Origin: Cervus elaphus
Lineage: Eukaryota > Chordata > Mammalia > Artiodactyla > Cervidae
Reading direction: 5' to 3'
Assembly: GCF_910594005.1 (NCBI RefSeq)
Contig: NC_057816.1
Coordinates: 18,865,797-18,929,796, forward strand
DNA length: 64,000 bases
Shown here piece by piece: positions 23,157 through 34,547 of this stretch (its first letter is position 1; every line of letters starts with the position of its first letter). The position numbers and the translations under genes are program-made. Below the pieces are notes generated by a model. It was not told the origin of the DNA. It ran no database searches and saw nothing but the letters and a program-made list of their open reading frames with translations.

Positions 23157-24072
23157 GATTCATTGAGTTAGACAAGGCTGTGGTCCATGTGATAATTTTG
23201 GTTAGTTTTCTGATTGTGGTTTTCATTCAGTCTGCCCTCTGATGGAGAAGGATAAGAGGCTGATGGAAGCTTCCTGATGGGAGAAACTGACTGAGGGGGA
23301 AACTGGGTCTTGTTCTGATGGGCGGGGCCATGCTCAGTAAATCTTTAATCCAATTTTCTGTTGATGGGTGGGGCTGTGTTCTGTCCCTGTTGTTTGACCT
23401 GAGGCCAAACTATGGTGGAGGTGATGAAGAGAATGGTGAGCTCCTTCAAAATGTCCTGTGCATGCACTGCCGCACTCATTGCCCACGACCCTGCAGCAGG
23501 CCACTCTCGACCCACGCCTCTGCTGGAGACTCCTGGACACTCATGGGCAAGTCTGGGTTGGTCTCTTGTGGGGTCACTGCTCCTTTCTCCTGGGTTCGGG
23601 TGTGCACAAGGTTCTGTTTGTGCCCTCCAAGAGTCTGTTTCCCCAGTCCTGTGTAAGTTCTGGTGGCTCTATGGTAGGGTTAATGCTGACCTCCTCCAAG
23701 AGGGCTTGTGCCATACCCAGGTCTGGTGCACCCAGAGCCCCTGCCCCTGCAGCAGCCCACTGCTGACCTGTACCTCCTCGGGAGACACCCAAACACAGTT
23801 CTGTCTCAGTCTCTGTGGGGTCTCTGGGTCCTGGTGCATACAAGGTTTGTTTGAGTCCTCTGAGCATCTCTGGCAGCTAAGGCGTTTGATTCTAAACATG
23901 ATTTTGCCCCTCCTATCATCTTGCTGGGGCTTCTCCTTTGCCCTTGGACGTGAGTTATCTTTTTTTTTTTTTTTTGGTGGGATCCAACATTCTCCAGTCA
24001 ATGATTGTTCAGCAGCCAGTTGTAGTTTTGGAGTTCTCTCAGGAGAAGATGATCACACAAGGAAAGCCCTCC
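23157..24072 (-). other. BovB 5' UTR
   Basis: GC-rich relative to its surroundings. Contains GGGCGGGGCCATGCTCAGTA-type repeats and two related ~300-base units (CCTGCAGCAGGCCACTCTCG at ~23,490 and CCTGCAGCAGCCCACTGCTG at ~23,745). Open frames on both strands here (the longest 235 codons at 23412-24119 on the plus strand) follow from composition and are not host genes. A 15-base T run lies near 23,960. Confidence 0.75.
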
Positions 24073-24201
24073 ATATGTTTAAAAGAATAGAAATAATACA
24101 AATCTCTGGCAACCCCTGAATGAGATTATAAATCAGTAACAGGGGAAAATGTGGGTAACCCGCAATCATGTGAAAATTGAATAATATATTTCTAAATACT
24201 T
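24073..24201 (+). repeat. old L1 ORF2, segment between the two BovB copies
   Basis: TTTAAAAGAATAGAAATAAT, TATAAATCAGTAACAGGGG and TATATTTCTAAATACTT continue the L1 ORF2 left off at 21042. Only about 130 bases separate the two BovB insertions. Confidence 0.8.
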
Positions 24202-25919
24202 CAAGAAAATTAGAGATACCAAGGGAACATTTCACGCAAAGATGGGTTCTATAAAGAACAGAAATGGTATGGACCTAACAGAAGCAGAAGATATTAAGAA
24301 GAGGTGGCAAGAATACACAGAAGAACTGTACAAAAAAGATCTTCATGACCCAGATAATCATGATGGTGTGATCACTCATCCAGAGCCAGACATCCTGGAA
24401 TGTGAAGTCAAGTGGGCCTTAGAAAGCATCACTACGAACAAAGCTAGTGGATGTGATGGAATTCCAGTTGAGCTATTTCAAATCCTAAAAGATGATGCTG
24501 TGAAAGTGCTGCACTCAATATGCCAGCAAATTTGGAAAACTCGGCAGTGGCCACAGGACTGGAAAAGGTCAGTTTTCATTCCAATCCCTAAGAAAGGCAA
24601 TGCCAAAGAATGCTCAAACTACCGCACAATTGCACTCATCTCACACGCTAGTAAAGTAATGCTCAAAATTCTCCAAGCCAGGCTTCAGCAATACGTGAAC
24701 TGTGAACTCCCAGATGTTCAAGCTGGTTTTAGAAAAGGCAGAGGAACCAGAGATCAAATTGCCAATATCCACTGGATCATCGAAAAAGCAAGAGAGTTCC
24801 AGAAAAACATCTATTTCTGCCTTATTGACTATGCCAAAGCCTTTGACTATGTGGATCACAATAAACTGTGGAAAATTCTGAAGGAGATGGGAATACCAAA
24901 CCACCTGACCTGCCTCTTGAGAAACCTGTATGCAGGTCAGGAAGCAAAAGTTGGAACTGGACATGGAACAACAGACTGGTTCCAAACAGGAAAAGGAGTA
25001 AGTACATCAAGGCTGTATATTGTCAGCCTGCTTATTTAACTTATATACAGAGTACATATGAGAAACGCTGGGCTGGAAGAAGCACAAGCTGGAATTAAGA
25101 TTGCTGGGAGAAATATCAATAACCTCAGATATGCAGATGACACCACCCTTATGGCAGAAAGTGAAGAGGAACTAAAAAGCTTCTTGATGAAAGTGAAAGA
25201 GGAGAGTGAAAAAGTTGGTTTAAAGCTCAACATTCGGAAAACTAGGATCATGGCATCTGGTCCCCTCACCTCATGGGAAATAGAAGGGGAGACAGTGGAA
25301 ACAGTGTCAGACTTTATTTTTGGGGGGCTCCAAAATTACTGCAGATGGTGACTGCAGCCATGAAATCAAAAGACACTTACTCCTTGGAAGGAAAGTTATG
25401 ACCAACCTAGATAGCATATTAAAAAGCAGAGACATTACTTTGCCAACAAAGGTCCGTCTAGTCAAGGCTATGGTTTTTCCAGTGGTCATGTATGGATGTG
25501 AGAGTTGGACTGTGAAGAAAGCTGAGCAGTGAAAAATTGATGCTTTTGAACTGTGGTGTTGGAGAAGCCTCTTGAGAGTCCCTTGGACTGCAAGGAGATC
25601 CAACCAGTCCATCCTAAAGGAGATAAGTCCTGGGTGTTCATTGGAAGGACTGATGCTGAAGCTGAAACTCCAATACTTTGGCCACCTCATGCGAAGAGTT
25701 GACTCATTGGAAAAGACCCTGATGCTTGGAGGGATTGGGGGCAGGAAGAGAAGGGGACGACGTAGGATGAGATGGCTGGATGGCATCACTGACTCAATGG
25801 ACATGAGTTTGAGTAAACTCCAGGAGTTTGTGATAGACAGGGAGGCCTGGCGTGCTGCAATTCATGGGGTCGCAAAGAGTCTGACACGACTGAGTGACTG
25901 AACTGAACTGAACTGACTG
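24202..25919 (+). mobile_element. BovB LINE, 5'-truncated, TSD
   Basis: Starts inside the ORF before the RT domain (AGAGATACCAAGGGAACATT) and runs to the 3' terminal GAACTGAACTGAACTGACTG. Target-site duplication AAATACTT at 24194-24201 and 25920-25927. About 1.7 kb. Opposite in orientation to the BovB at 21043-24072. Confidence 0.95.
24203..25901 (+). pseudogene. BovB reverse transcriptase remnant
   Basis: Longest intact part: 24242-25039, 265 codons. RT motifs in order: QDWKRSVFIPIPKKGN (~105-120), NYRTIALIS (126-134), QAGFRKGRGTRDQI (160-173), and motif A FCLIDYAKAFDYVDH with the catalytic Asp at 196. A 4-base insertion near 24,998 shifts the frame inside motif B. Motif C YADD is in the next frame at 25130-25141 (frame 25058-25351). 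Further breaks: an extra G in the run near 25,322, and a stop at 25530-25532 after KKAEQ. Not functional. Confidence 0.92.
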
Positions 25920-26107
25920 AAATACTTAATGGATAAAGAAGCAATCAGTAGAGAAATTTAAAAAATACTTTGTGATGATTAGAAATAAAGATACAATGTA
26001 CCAAAACTTATGGGATACAGCTAAAGCAGTGCTTAGGGAAAGTTATTGCTATGAAAACTTTTAGTAAGAAAAAAGGTCTCAAATCAATAATCAAAGCTTC
26101 TACATGA

Positions 26108-26282
26108 GGACTTCCTTGGTGGTCCAGTGGCTAAGACTCTGTTCTCCCAATGCAAGGATTCTGGGTTTGATCCTTGCCTCTGGGAAATAGATCCCACATG
26201 TGGTAACTAAGAGTTCTCATGCCACAGCTCAGACCCAGTGTAGCCAATAAATTAACAAATATTAGAAAAGATTAAAAAAGAA
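26108..26282 (+). repeat. CHR-type SINE in the L1
   Basis: GGACTTCCTTGGTGGTCCAG head, GGTTTGATCCTTGCC, a shortened body (CCACAGCTCAGACCCAGTGT) and an AATAAATTAACAAAT tail. CTTCTACATGA on the left and CTTCCACATGA on the right look like a TSD with one mismatch. Confidence 0.88.
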
Positions 26283-27605
26283 AACTTCCACATGAATTCA
26301 CTGGGCACAGAATACCAAACTAAATATAAATCCAGATAATGAAGGACACAATAAAGATTGGATCAGAATTAATAAAAAAGAATAGAAAATAATAGAAACA
26401 AATCAACAAAATCAAAAGCTGATTTTTTTTAAAGTTCTACAAAATTGAGAAACCTGTATCCAACTTGACCAAGAGAAAAAAACAGAGAATGAAAGAGACT
26501 CAAACTGAAATAATCAGAAATGAAAGAGGACATAACTACTGGCCTTCGAGAAATAAATACTATGAAGAATTTTACACTAATATATATATAAGATGAATTA
26601 GATGAAATGGACAAATGCCTAGAAAGACAGAAACTACCAAAATTGACTCAGGAAGAAACAGACAATCCTAATAGACCTACAATAAGCAAAGATACTGGAG
26701 TATTAGAAACAACAAAACTACCTACAAAGAAAATCCCTGGACCAGATAGCGTTACCATTGAATTCTACCAAACATTAAAAGAATAATTCATTTCAATTAT
26801 TCACAAACTCCTCCTAGAAATGTAAGAGAAGGAAAGATTTTCCGACTCATTCTATTACCTTCATGCCAAAATCAGTCAAAGACATCACAAGCAAACAACA
26901 GAGCAATATCTCTTATGAATATGAAGGCAACAGCATAAACTAAATATTTGCAAACCAAATCTAGCATCATATAAAAGGAATTATTCAGCATGATCAAGTG
27001 GGATTTATCTTAGAGATGTAAGGTTGACTTATAATCTGAAAAATCTACTCAGTTAATACATCTTATTAATAGAATAAAAAAACCAGAAGTTGCATGATTA
27101 TCTCAATATATGCAGAAAAAAGAAACTCTTGTGATAAATGACAATAAACAAATTAAGAATGTAAGGAAACTGCCTCACCCTGATAAAGAGCTTCTTTGAA
27201 AAATATACATCTGATGTTGTACTTAATGGTGAAACATTGGACAGTTTATTTCTAAGCTTGGGAAAAAGGCAAGAATGTTTGCTTTCCCCACCTCTGTTCA
27301 ATATTCTATAGAAAGTTCTACCCAGATAATTAGGCAAGGGAAAAAAAAACAGTCAAATTTGGAAAGAAGAACTAACACTAGTTGTATTCATGGATGGCTT
27401 GATTGCATATATAGAAAATCCTTACAAATCTACTAAAAACCATGAGAACTAATAAATGACTTCAGCAAGGTTGCAGGATACAAGGCCAATATACAATATG
27501 TATAATTCTTTTTCAATACACTTGCTTTGAACAATAACTAAAGTAAAATAAGTCAATTCTATTAACAATAGTATCAAAAGTAATAGGACATTTAACTAAA
27601 CAAGT

Positions 27606-27823
27606 TATTGTTGTTTAGTCGCTAAGTCATATTTGACTCTTTGCAACCTCATGGACTGTAGCCTGCCAGGTTACAGAATCCCTCTGTTCACAGGATTCTC
27701 CAGGCAAGAATAGTGGAGTGGGTTGCCATTTCCTTTTCCAGGGGACCTTCCCAACCCAGGAATTGAACCCATCTCTTGCATTGGCAGGCAGATTTTTACC
27801 ACTGAGCTACCAGGGAAGCCCCC
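27606..27823 (-). repeat. Bov-tA SINE in the L1, perfect TSD
   Basis: Reverse-complement full copy from TATTGTTGTTTAGTCGCTAA to GAGCTACCAGGGAAGCCC. Target-site duplication AACTAAACAAGT at 27594-27605 and 27824-27835. Confidence 0.96.
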
Positions 27824-29211
27824 AACTAAACAAGTAGAGAACTCATATTTTGAAAACTATAGTAAAAATTGTTTAAAGAAATTAAAAATCTAAATGGAAA
27901 ACATTTTCACAGATTGAAAGATTTAACATTATTATAATGATAATTCTCTTCAAACTGAGCTACAGATTCAAGACTGTTTCTAATCCAAGGCATAATCCAA
28001 TCTGACTTCTTTGTAGAAATTGACAAAATAATTACAGAATTCATATGAAATTGCAAAAGTTGTGGAAAAGCTAAAACAATTCTAAAAAGAAGAAAATAAG
28101 AAGGCTCATATTTATGTTTCCTGGTTTCAAAACTTGCACAGAGCATCAGGAATCAAGACAGTGTATACTGGCACTATATATATATTGCCAACTGACTTTC
28201 AACAAGGATGCCTCAAACTGTTTGTATTGAATAAAGTTAAACCCTTGTTCAGACCATATACAAAAATTAACTCAAAATAAATAAAAAAGCTTCAATGTAA
28301 GAAAAAGAACTATGAAACTCTTTGATGAAAACATAGGGATAAATCTTCATAACCTTGGATTTGCGAAGGATTCAGAAGTATAACATCAAAAGCATAAAAA
28401 GCCAAAGGAAAAATAATTAATTAGATCAAAGTAAAACTTGTGCCTCATAGGGAAAAGAAAGTGAAAAGACAACCTACAGAGTGGGAGAAAATATTTCCAG
28501 ATCAGACATCTGATTAGTTGTATCTAGAATATATATAAATTTCTAAAGATTTAATAACAAAAATATAATCAACCCAATTTTTTTTTTAAACAAGGGGTAA
28601 AGAATCTGAATAGACATTTCTCCTAAGAAGATATTTAAATGACCAGTAAGTACATGCAATAAGCACATGCAAAGAACTCAACATTATTAGTTATTGGGAA
28701 AATGCAAATGAAAACCACAAGCAGTTACCACTTCACACCCACTAGGATGGCTGGAATAAAAATGAAACTTGAATTCATTATGCTACGTGAAAAAAAAGCC
28801 AGTCACAAAAGACCACATCTTACATGATCTCATTCTTATGAAAGTCCAAAACAGAAAAATCTATAGAGACAGAAAGTATTAATAGATTCATGGTTACCTA
28901 GGGCTAAGGCTAGGAGGCAGTTAACAAAGGTGATATTTAAAGGGTACAGAGTTTCTTTTTGAGGTAATGTAATGTTCAAATTGACTGTAATGATGGCTAC
29001 ACATACTTGTGAATATGTTAAAACTTATTTAATTGTATTTTTTGATAGAATAGGTTTTCCTCAAGAAATTGAAAATATAACTACCATTTGATCCAACATT
29101 CCCACTACTGGGTATATAGTCAAAGGAAATAAAATCACAATATTGGGATATCTGGATTTCTTGTGTTCATTGTAGCATTATTCAAAATAGCCAAGGTACA
29201 GAAACAGCCTT

Positions 29212-29420
29212 GGGCTTCTATATTCAGACAGTAAAGAAGCTGTCTGAAATGTGGGAAACCTGGATTCAATCCCCCGGTTGGGAAGATCACCTGGAGGAGG
29301 AAATGGCAACCCATTCCAGTATTCTCACCTGGAGAATTCCATGGGCAGAGGATCCTGGTGGGCTACAGTCCATAAGGTCACACAGAGTCGGATATGATTG
29401 AAACAATTTAGCAGGTACGC
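29212..29420 (+). repeat. Bov-tA SINE with perfect TSD
   Basis: GGGCTTCTATATTCAGACAG head (decayed), CCTGGAGGAGGAAATGGCAA and GGATATGATTGAAACAATTT tail. Target-site duplication ACAGAAACAGCCTT at 29198-29211 and 29421-29434. Confidence 0.95.
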
Positions 29421-29960
29421 ACAGAAACAGCCTTAGTGTCTGTCAATAAGCGAATATATAAAGAAAATGTAAAATATGTATCTATTTCATTTTTCATATA
29501 TGTATGAATATTATTTAGCTGTAAAAAGAAAGGAACCCTGTCATTTGCAACAACATGGATGAAATGAGTATATTATACTAAGTAAAATTAGCTGGACAGG
29601 GAAAGAGAAATACTGTAAAATCTTATTTATATATGAAATATAGAAGAGTTGAACTCACAAAAACAGAGAGTAGAACAGTTGTTCCCAGGGCTGACGGGTG
29701 GGGAAAATGGGAAGAGCTTGGGCAAAGGATATACACTGTTGGACAGAGAATGGATAAATTCTAGGAAACTGATATGCACTGCAGTGACTATAGTTAATAG
29801 TACAGTGTATACTTGAAATTTGCTAAGAGAGTCAATCTTCAATGCTCTCATTACACTAGGAGAAGAAAAAAAAGAAGGAAACTCTTAGATGATAGATGTG
29901 TTAATTAACTTTATTGAGGTGATCTTTTCACAAAATATGCATATATCAAATAATCACACG

Positions 29961-30158
29961 TGCTGAGCCCAGTCACTCAGTTGTGTCTGACTCTTTGTGA
30001 CCCCATGGACTGTAGCCCACCAGGCTCCTCTGTCCATGGGATTCTTCATTGAGGAGTGCTGGAGTGGGTTACCGTGCCCTCCTCTGGGGGATCTTCCCGA
30101 CCCAGGAATGGAACCTCTTGTAGGCAAGTTCTTTATCCACTGAGCCGCCTGGGAAGCC
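29961..30158 (-). repeat. Bov-tA SINE in L1 3' UTR
   Basis: GCTGAGCCCAGTCACTCAGT to GAGCCGCCTGGGAAGCC. L1 3'-UTR sequence flanks both sides. The TSD is not clear. A segment of about ten bases in the head (CCTCTTGTAGGCAAG) is shortened against other copies. Confidence 0.92.
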
Positions 30159-30333
30159 ATTATACGCAATATTAATTTGTCAATTATACCTTAGTAAAAC
30201 TGGGGGGAAGAAAAGGAAAAAAAAACCTTTTGAAATAACAACAAAAAAAGGAAAAGTTTGCAATGAATTGCAGAAAAAGGAGTGTGGAATTTGACCTGAA
30301 AGTTCAGATAGTAAATCAAAAGAATTAAAGAAC

Positions 30334-30435
30334 TTCTCTCACTCTCTGTGTGTCTGTCTGTCTGTCTCTGTCTCTTTTTTCTGGTGGAATTAGGTATTTG
30401 GATTTCACCAGTTTTTTTTTTTTTTTTTTTTTTTT
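30334..30435. repeat. (TCTG)n-like tract and a 24-base T run
   Basis: 30334-30374 is CTCTCTGTGTGTCTGTCTGT-type simple repeat. 30412-30435 is 24 consecutive T. No recognisable minus-strand retroelement follows the T run, so it may be a free-standing homopolymer. Confidence 0.85.
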
Positions 30436-32129
30436 GGTTTGCCTGTGGTTTTTTTCTCTGCAGGGAGAACTCCCGAGCTATGTAGGAGGAAATGAAAACT
30501 ATAGGGTATTCCCCAAGGCACAGCTCAAAGATACTTACTTGTCCCTATAGGGTCAGATCTCCACGTAGCACTGTGTATTTTAAGGTGATAGTGAGTGATA
30601 TTTTGAACTTTGCAACCATAAAAATTATATAGGACTGCAGATATGGGTCAGTAGCTACAACTTCCTCTGAAATTTAAATATGTCAAAGGACATTTGATTG
30701 TAGAAGAGGTAGAGTAAGGGGGAGGTACTAAGTGACTCATTTTGACCATACCCTTGACTACTTTCAAATACAGGAGGAGACTGGAAATGTCAAAGACAGC
30801 TCTGGATTAAAAACAGGTCAAAAATTCTAAAGAAATGGAGATGTAACCTCACTCACTGATTATCACAGAGTAAACATGCAGAGCACAGACTTTGGAGTCC
30901 AAGAGCTGTGTGACCTTTCTAATTTATTGCTCCGAGCCTTTGTGACATGATTGAGAATGGAGAAGATAATTTATTGATTGAATATATTGTTTCGATCCCC
31001 CACAGGGCAACTAGATAGGTCCAACTATGAGTGTTGAGTCCTTTACAGAGTTGATGAACTATTTTATCTGCGATATATGCATTGAATGAGTTCTACTTTC
31101 TACCTCTGGTTGCCTAATTTACCTCAGAAATCAAAGTGGAGCTTTGGAAGTTTTTTTCTTACTAACAGTCCTTCTAAAACCCCATCCAAGCTCAGATACT
31201 AAGACCAACACTCTCTCACCCACTGTAGGCTTTCTATGCCTCTTGGTGACAGGGAGACTTTAAAATAAGTATCTGATGGAATTATTTATCCTTCTGTTTC
31301 CCCAATGTACTTTTTATAATTTAATTTATTATTTATACTGAATAAATATACTGAATTGTTTTTATGGGCTGTTTGTTGTTTCTTTTCCGACTCCCCTCTC
31401 TCTTTTTTTTTTTTTTCAATTATGACTGAATTCAGTTTCAAAGCAGATAAGTTCCAGTGATTTTGCTTTTCATCTGCGATGTTTCTATTGACATTAAAAC
31501 TAATGTAATGATTCAAAAACCTGCCAAACCCAGCCCCGAGGAATAAAGAAATAGGAGGCAGTCCTAAATGGGGGAGAATGGGCATCCAGGACCACTGACT
31601 TGAAGAGTACTTCCCCCAGGTGTGACTATATTAAAACCATATTTCACAGGACTCGGAGGAGGGTGGCCCCTCTGATGCAGGGGACTCCATTTAGGCTAAT
31701 AAAAGACCACTTAGCCATGAGGGCTCGTTACACTTAAATTGTCTCCAAACCGCCGGCTGCTTGGTGAACCTCCAGAGAGGAACAGCTGGAGCGCATGCAG
31801 TGGGAGGAGCTGAGGTCTGCTCCATCCCCGGGACCACAGTGCATTTCAGAGACCCTCGCAAATCTCACTGCTCAGGACACGCTGCTCAGTGTCTTTTAGT
31901 GCCGTTTACTCGGCCGAGGACCCATAGCAAAGTATCTATCTGCTCTAAATCCTGGTATAACTTACCTTTCTCTGTTCTCATACTGTCTCATCCAAGTATT
32001 TTTTCAAGATAATATTAGCCTTGTTAAATGATTTGAGGATTATGTCTTCTGCTTCCTGAAATGATTTCTAAAATAGAGACTATTTATTATCTGATAGTTT
32101 ATCTGAACTTACCATAAAGCCTGAGCACA
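30436..32129. other. unique sequence with a MIR fragment
   Basis: About 30,868-30,990 (GCACAGACTTTGGAGTCCAA, GTGTGACCTTTCTAA) is a plus-strand MIR. A 14-base T run lies at 31403-31416. The rest is unassigned; 31,600-31,900 is less A/T-rich. No supported gene. Confidence 0.5.
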
Positions 32130-32800
32130 GAGATGTGGCTTGTAGATTTTTATTTTTCAATGTACCATTTGATATGTTTTGACTTACGTGTATATCCATG
32201 ATGCTATCACCATGATCAAGATTGTGAAAGTATCCAAATCTCTAAAACTCACTATGAGTTTGACATTTTTTGTTTGTTTTGGGCCACAGCCTTCAGCAGG
32301 CACAACTTCACTGACCAGGGACTGAATCTGCGCCCCCTGCAGTGGAAGTGTGTGGTCTTAACCACGGGACTACCTGAAAAGTTCAAATTTGACTTTTTTT
32401 TTTTGATTCCACCAGAGGTGAGATCATACAATATTTCTTTTTCTGTGCCTGACTTATTTCACTTAGTATAATGTTTCCAGAGTTCATCCATGTTTTCACA
32501 GATATCAAGATTTCCTCCTTTTTAAAGGCTGAATAATAATCCATATATATTTATATTAATTATATTTAAATATATGAAAAGAATGATTTTTTTTCACATT
32601 TTCTTTACCCATTATTCTGTTTACTTATGCTGTTTTCATATCTTAGCTACTATGAATAATGCTTCAATGAATATGTTCTTTGAGATGCTGATTTCACACC
32701 CAGTAGTGGAATTGAGTTCTTGGGTCCTATGTTAGTTATATTCTTAATTTTTTACAGAAACTCCATACTGTTTATTTGTTTGTTTGTGGCTGTAACAACG
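32130..32800 (-). repeat. old L1 3' end, minus strand
   Basis: Antisense L1: GAGATCATACAATATTTCTT, CATCCATGTTTTCACAGATA, CTTTTTAAAGGCTGAATAAT and TACTATGAATAATGCTTCAA are hallmarks of the ORF2 3' end and 3' UTR read backwards. Interrupted by a CHR SINE. Confidence 0.82.
32268..32382 (-). repeat. CHR-type SINE fragment in L1
   Basis: TGTTTTGGGCCACAGCCTTC, GGGACTGAATCTGCGCCCCC, GGTCTTAACCACGGGACTAC. Flanking GTTTGACATTTTT and ATTTGACTTTTTT suggest an imperfect TSD. Confidence 0.75.
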
Positions 32801-33004
32801 TTAAGACCTCTAATGTTGTCCCCCTTATATTGTCTCTAAGATTTCTTTCCCTCTATCCTTTTCCTCTGTGTTCTTCAGATCAGATAATTGTGATTTATCC
32901 TCATGATCCTCTGTTTTCTCCATTGTTTGGTAAAGATCACCCAGAAACTTGTTTATTCTGGGTATCATACTTATTTTTTAGTTTTCATCTTATTAAGATT
33001 TAAT

Positions 33005-33425
33005 TTTAAAAAATTGTATTGGGGTGTAGCTGATTTACAGTGTTGGTTGACATTTAAAAAGAATTCTATTTATTTGTTTGCTTTTGGCTGTGTTGGGTCT
33101 TCGTTGCTGCATGGGAGCTTCTCTCTAGTTGCAGAGATTGAGGGCTACTCTCTAGTTGCAGTGCTCAGGATTCTTGTTGCAGTGGTGTCTTCTGCTGTGG
33201 AGGACAGCACATGCATACTATAGTTGATTAACAATGTTGTGTTCGTTTCAGGTGTAGAGCAAAGTGATTCATGTATCCGTGTATATATTCTCTTTCAAAT
33301 TCTTTTCCCATTCGAGTTGTCTCATAACATTGAGCAGAGTTCCCTGTACTATACAGTAGTTCCTTGTTAGTTATCTATTTTACATATGGTAGAGTGTGCA
33401 TGTCAACCCCGATGTTGCATTTTTT
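33005..33425. repeat. artiodactyl L1 3'-UTR segment split by a CHR SINE
   Basis: Left part ATTGGGGTGTAGCTGATTTA (to ~33,060). Right part from TATAGTTGATTAACAATGTT through GAGCAAAGTGATTCATGTAT and ATTGAGCAGAGTTCCCTGTA to ~33,425. The two halves read as one element with a short overlap. Confidence 0.7.
33061..33212 (-). repeat. CHR-type SINE, body portion
   Basis: ATTTGTTTGCTTTTGGCTGT, GTTGGGTCTTCGTTGCTGCA, then GTTGCAGAGATTGAGGGCTA. It lacks the tRNA-like head, so only the 3' part of the SINE was kept. Confidence 0.8.
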
Positions 33426-33700
33426 AATTAAAAATATCCATTTAGCTCTCTTTCTTCAGATGTTTCGTGTTTTTTTTAAATTTATCCATGGCTTTTATTT
33501 TTTAAATTTCATAAAACATACTTGTACACTGACTTTACCTCTTGGTCTGATTTTTCAAATATCTGTTACCTTGGGACTGGCTTTGAATAATACTCTTTGA
33601 GTGGGTTTCGTTTATCTTATTCTTTATGTATTGAGCAATTTGTACTGTATCCTGACTATGGTGAATGTTATATGGTTGAATCTCTGGATTATGATATGTA

Positions 33701-34255
33701 GTTGATGTTGTTCAGTTAATAAGCTGTGTCCAACTCTTTGCGACCCCATGGACTGCAACACTCCAGGTTTCCCTGTCCTTCACTATCTCCTGTAGTTTGC
33801 TCAGATTCATATCCTTTGAGTCAATAACGCTACCTAACCATCTCATCCCCCTTCTCCTTTTGCCGTTAGTCTTCCCTAGCATCAGGGTCTTTTCCAATCA
33901 GTCAGCTATTTGCATCAGCTGGACAAAATATTCGGGCTTCAGCTTCAGCATCAGTCCTTCCAATTAATATTCAGGGTTGATTTCCTTTAGGAGTGACTGG
34001 TTTGATCTCCCTGCTGTCTGAGGGACTCTCAAGAGTCTTCTCCAGCACCACAATTCAAAGGCATCGATTCTTTGGCACTCAGCCTTCTTTGTGGTCCAAC
34101 TCTCACATCCATAATGACTATTAAGAAAACCATAGCTTTGTTCAGATGGACCTTTTTCAGCAAAGTGGTGTCTCTGCTTTTTAATATGCTACCTAGGTTT
34201 GTCATAGCTTTCCTTCCAAGGAGCAAGTATCTTTTAATTATGATAGTTAATTTTA
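33701..34255 (-). repeat. BovB fragment with TSD
   Basis: About 540 bases of the reverse-complement BovB 3' end: CCAACTCTTTGCGACCCCAT, GGTTTGATCTCCCTGCTGTC, up to TAGCTTTCCTTCCAAGGAGC. Target-site duplication ATTATGATATGTA at 33688-33700 and 34256-34268. A few extra bases (34240-34255) precede the right TSD. Confidence 0.92.
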
Positions 34256-34275
34256 ATTATGATATGTACCTTACA

Positions 34276-34547
34276 TGGAGAAGGAAATGGCAACCCACTC
34301 CAGTATTCTTGCCTAGAGAATCCTGTGGACAGAGGAGCCTGGTGGGCTGCCGTCTATGGGGTCGCATACAGTTGGACACGACTGAAGTGACTTAGCATGC
34401 ATGCATGCATTGGAGAAGGAAATGGCAACCCACTCCAGTATTCTTGCCTGGAGAACCCTGGGGATAGGGGAGCCTGCTGGGCTGCATGGGGTCTATGGGG
34501 TCGCCCAGAGTCAGACACAACTGAAGTGGCTTAGCAGCAGCAGCAGC
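34276..34547 (+). repeat. headless dimeric Bov-A (ART2A-like) SINE with TSD
   Basis: Two tandem units, each starting TGGAGAAGGAAATGGCAACC and lacking the tRNA-like head. Unit 1 ends in CATGCATGCATGCAT near 34,410. Unit 2 ends TTAGCAGCAGCAGCAGC. A single TSD, ATGTACCTTACA at 34264-34275 and 34548-34559, encloses both, so they inserted as one dimer. Confidence 0.92.

Larger units (their letters stand above)
21043..24072 (-). mobile_element. BovB (RTE) LINE, both ends present, internally deleted
   Basis: Minus-strand copy of about 3.03 kb. From its 5' end: 5' UTR (24072 down to ~23157), endonuclease region (~23148-22255), an abrupt joint at about 22245, then the reverse transcriptase region from QAGFRKGRG onward, and the 3' end with CAGTT repeats at 21043. 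The reading frame between endonuclease and the RT fingers is missing. Likely decayed TSD ATATATTT (21035-21042) / ATATGTTT (24073-24080). Inserted into L1 ORF2, whose sequence continues on both sides. Confidence 0.9.
25920..29045 (+). repeat. old L1 ORF2 (RT region) and 3' end, interrupted
   Basis: Resumes L1 ORF2 at CAAAACTTATGGGATACAGC and reads through CTGGACCAGATAGCG (the usual PGPDG region), GCATGATCAAGTGGGATTTA (RT motif A region) and CCCACCTCTGTTCAATATTC (FADD-region surroundings). It ends with an L1M-type 3' UTR (~28,770-29,045: AGAGACAGAAAGTATTAATA, GGGTACAGAGTTTC). Dense stops. Split by SINEs at 26108-26282 and 27606-27823. Confidence 0.8.
29046..30236 (+). repeat. second old L1 3' end
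   Basis: After the first L1 3' UTR the sequence re-enters an L1 ORF2 end (CCATTTGATCCAACATTCCC, ACTGGGTATATAG), followed by another 3' UTR (ACATGGATGAAATGAGTATA, GTTGTTCCCAGGGCTG, TATACTTGAAATTTGC) to about 30,236. This is either a second L1 or a rearranged part of the first. Interrupted by two SINEs. Confidence 0.65.

Noticed and set aside
23412..24119. 235-codon open frame on the plus strand
   Set aside because: It runs antisense to the GC-rich BovB 5' UTR. The frame is open because of composition and has no domain.
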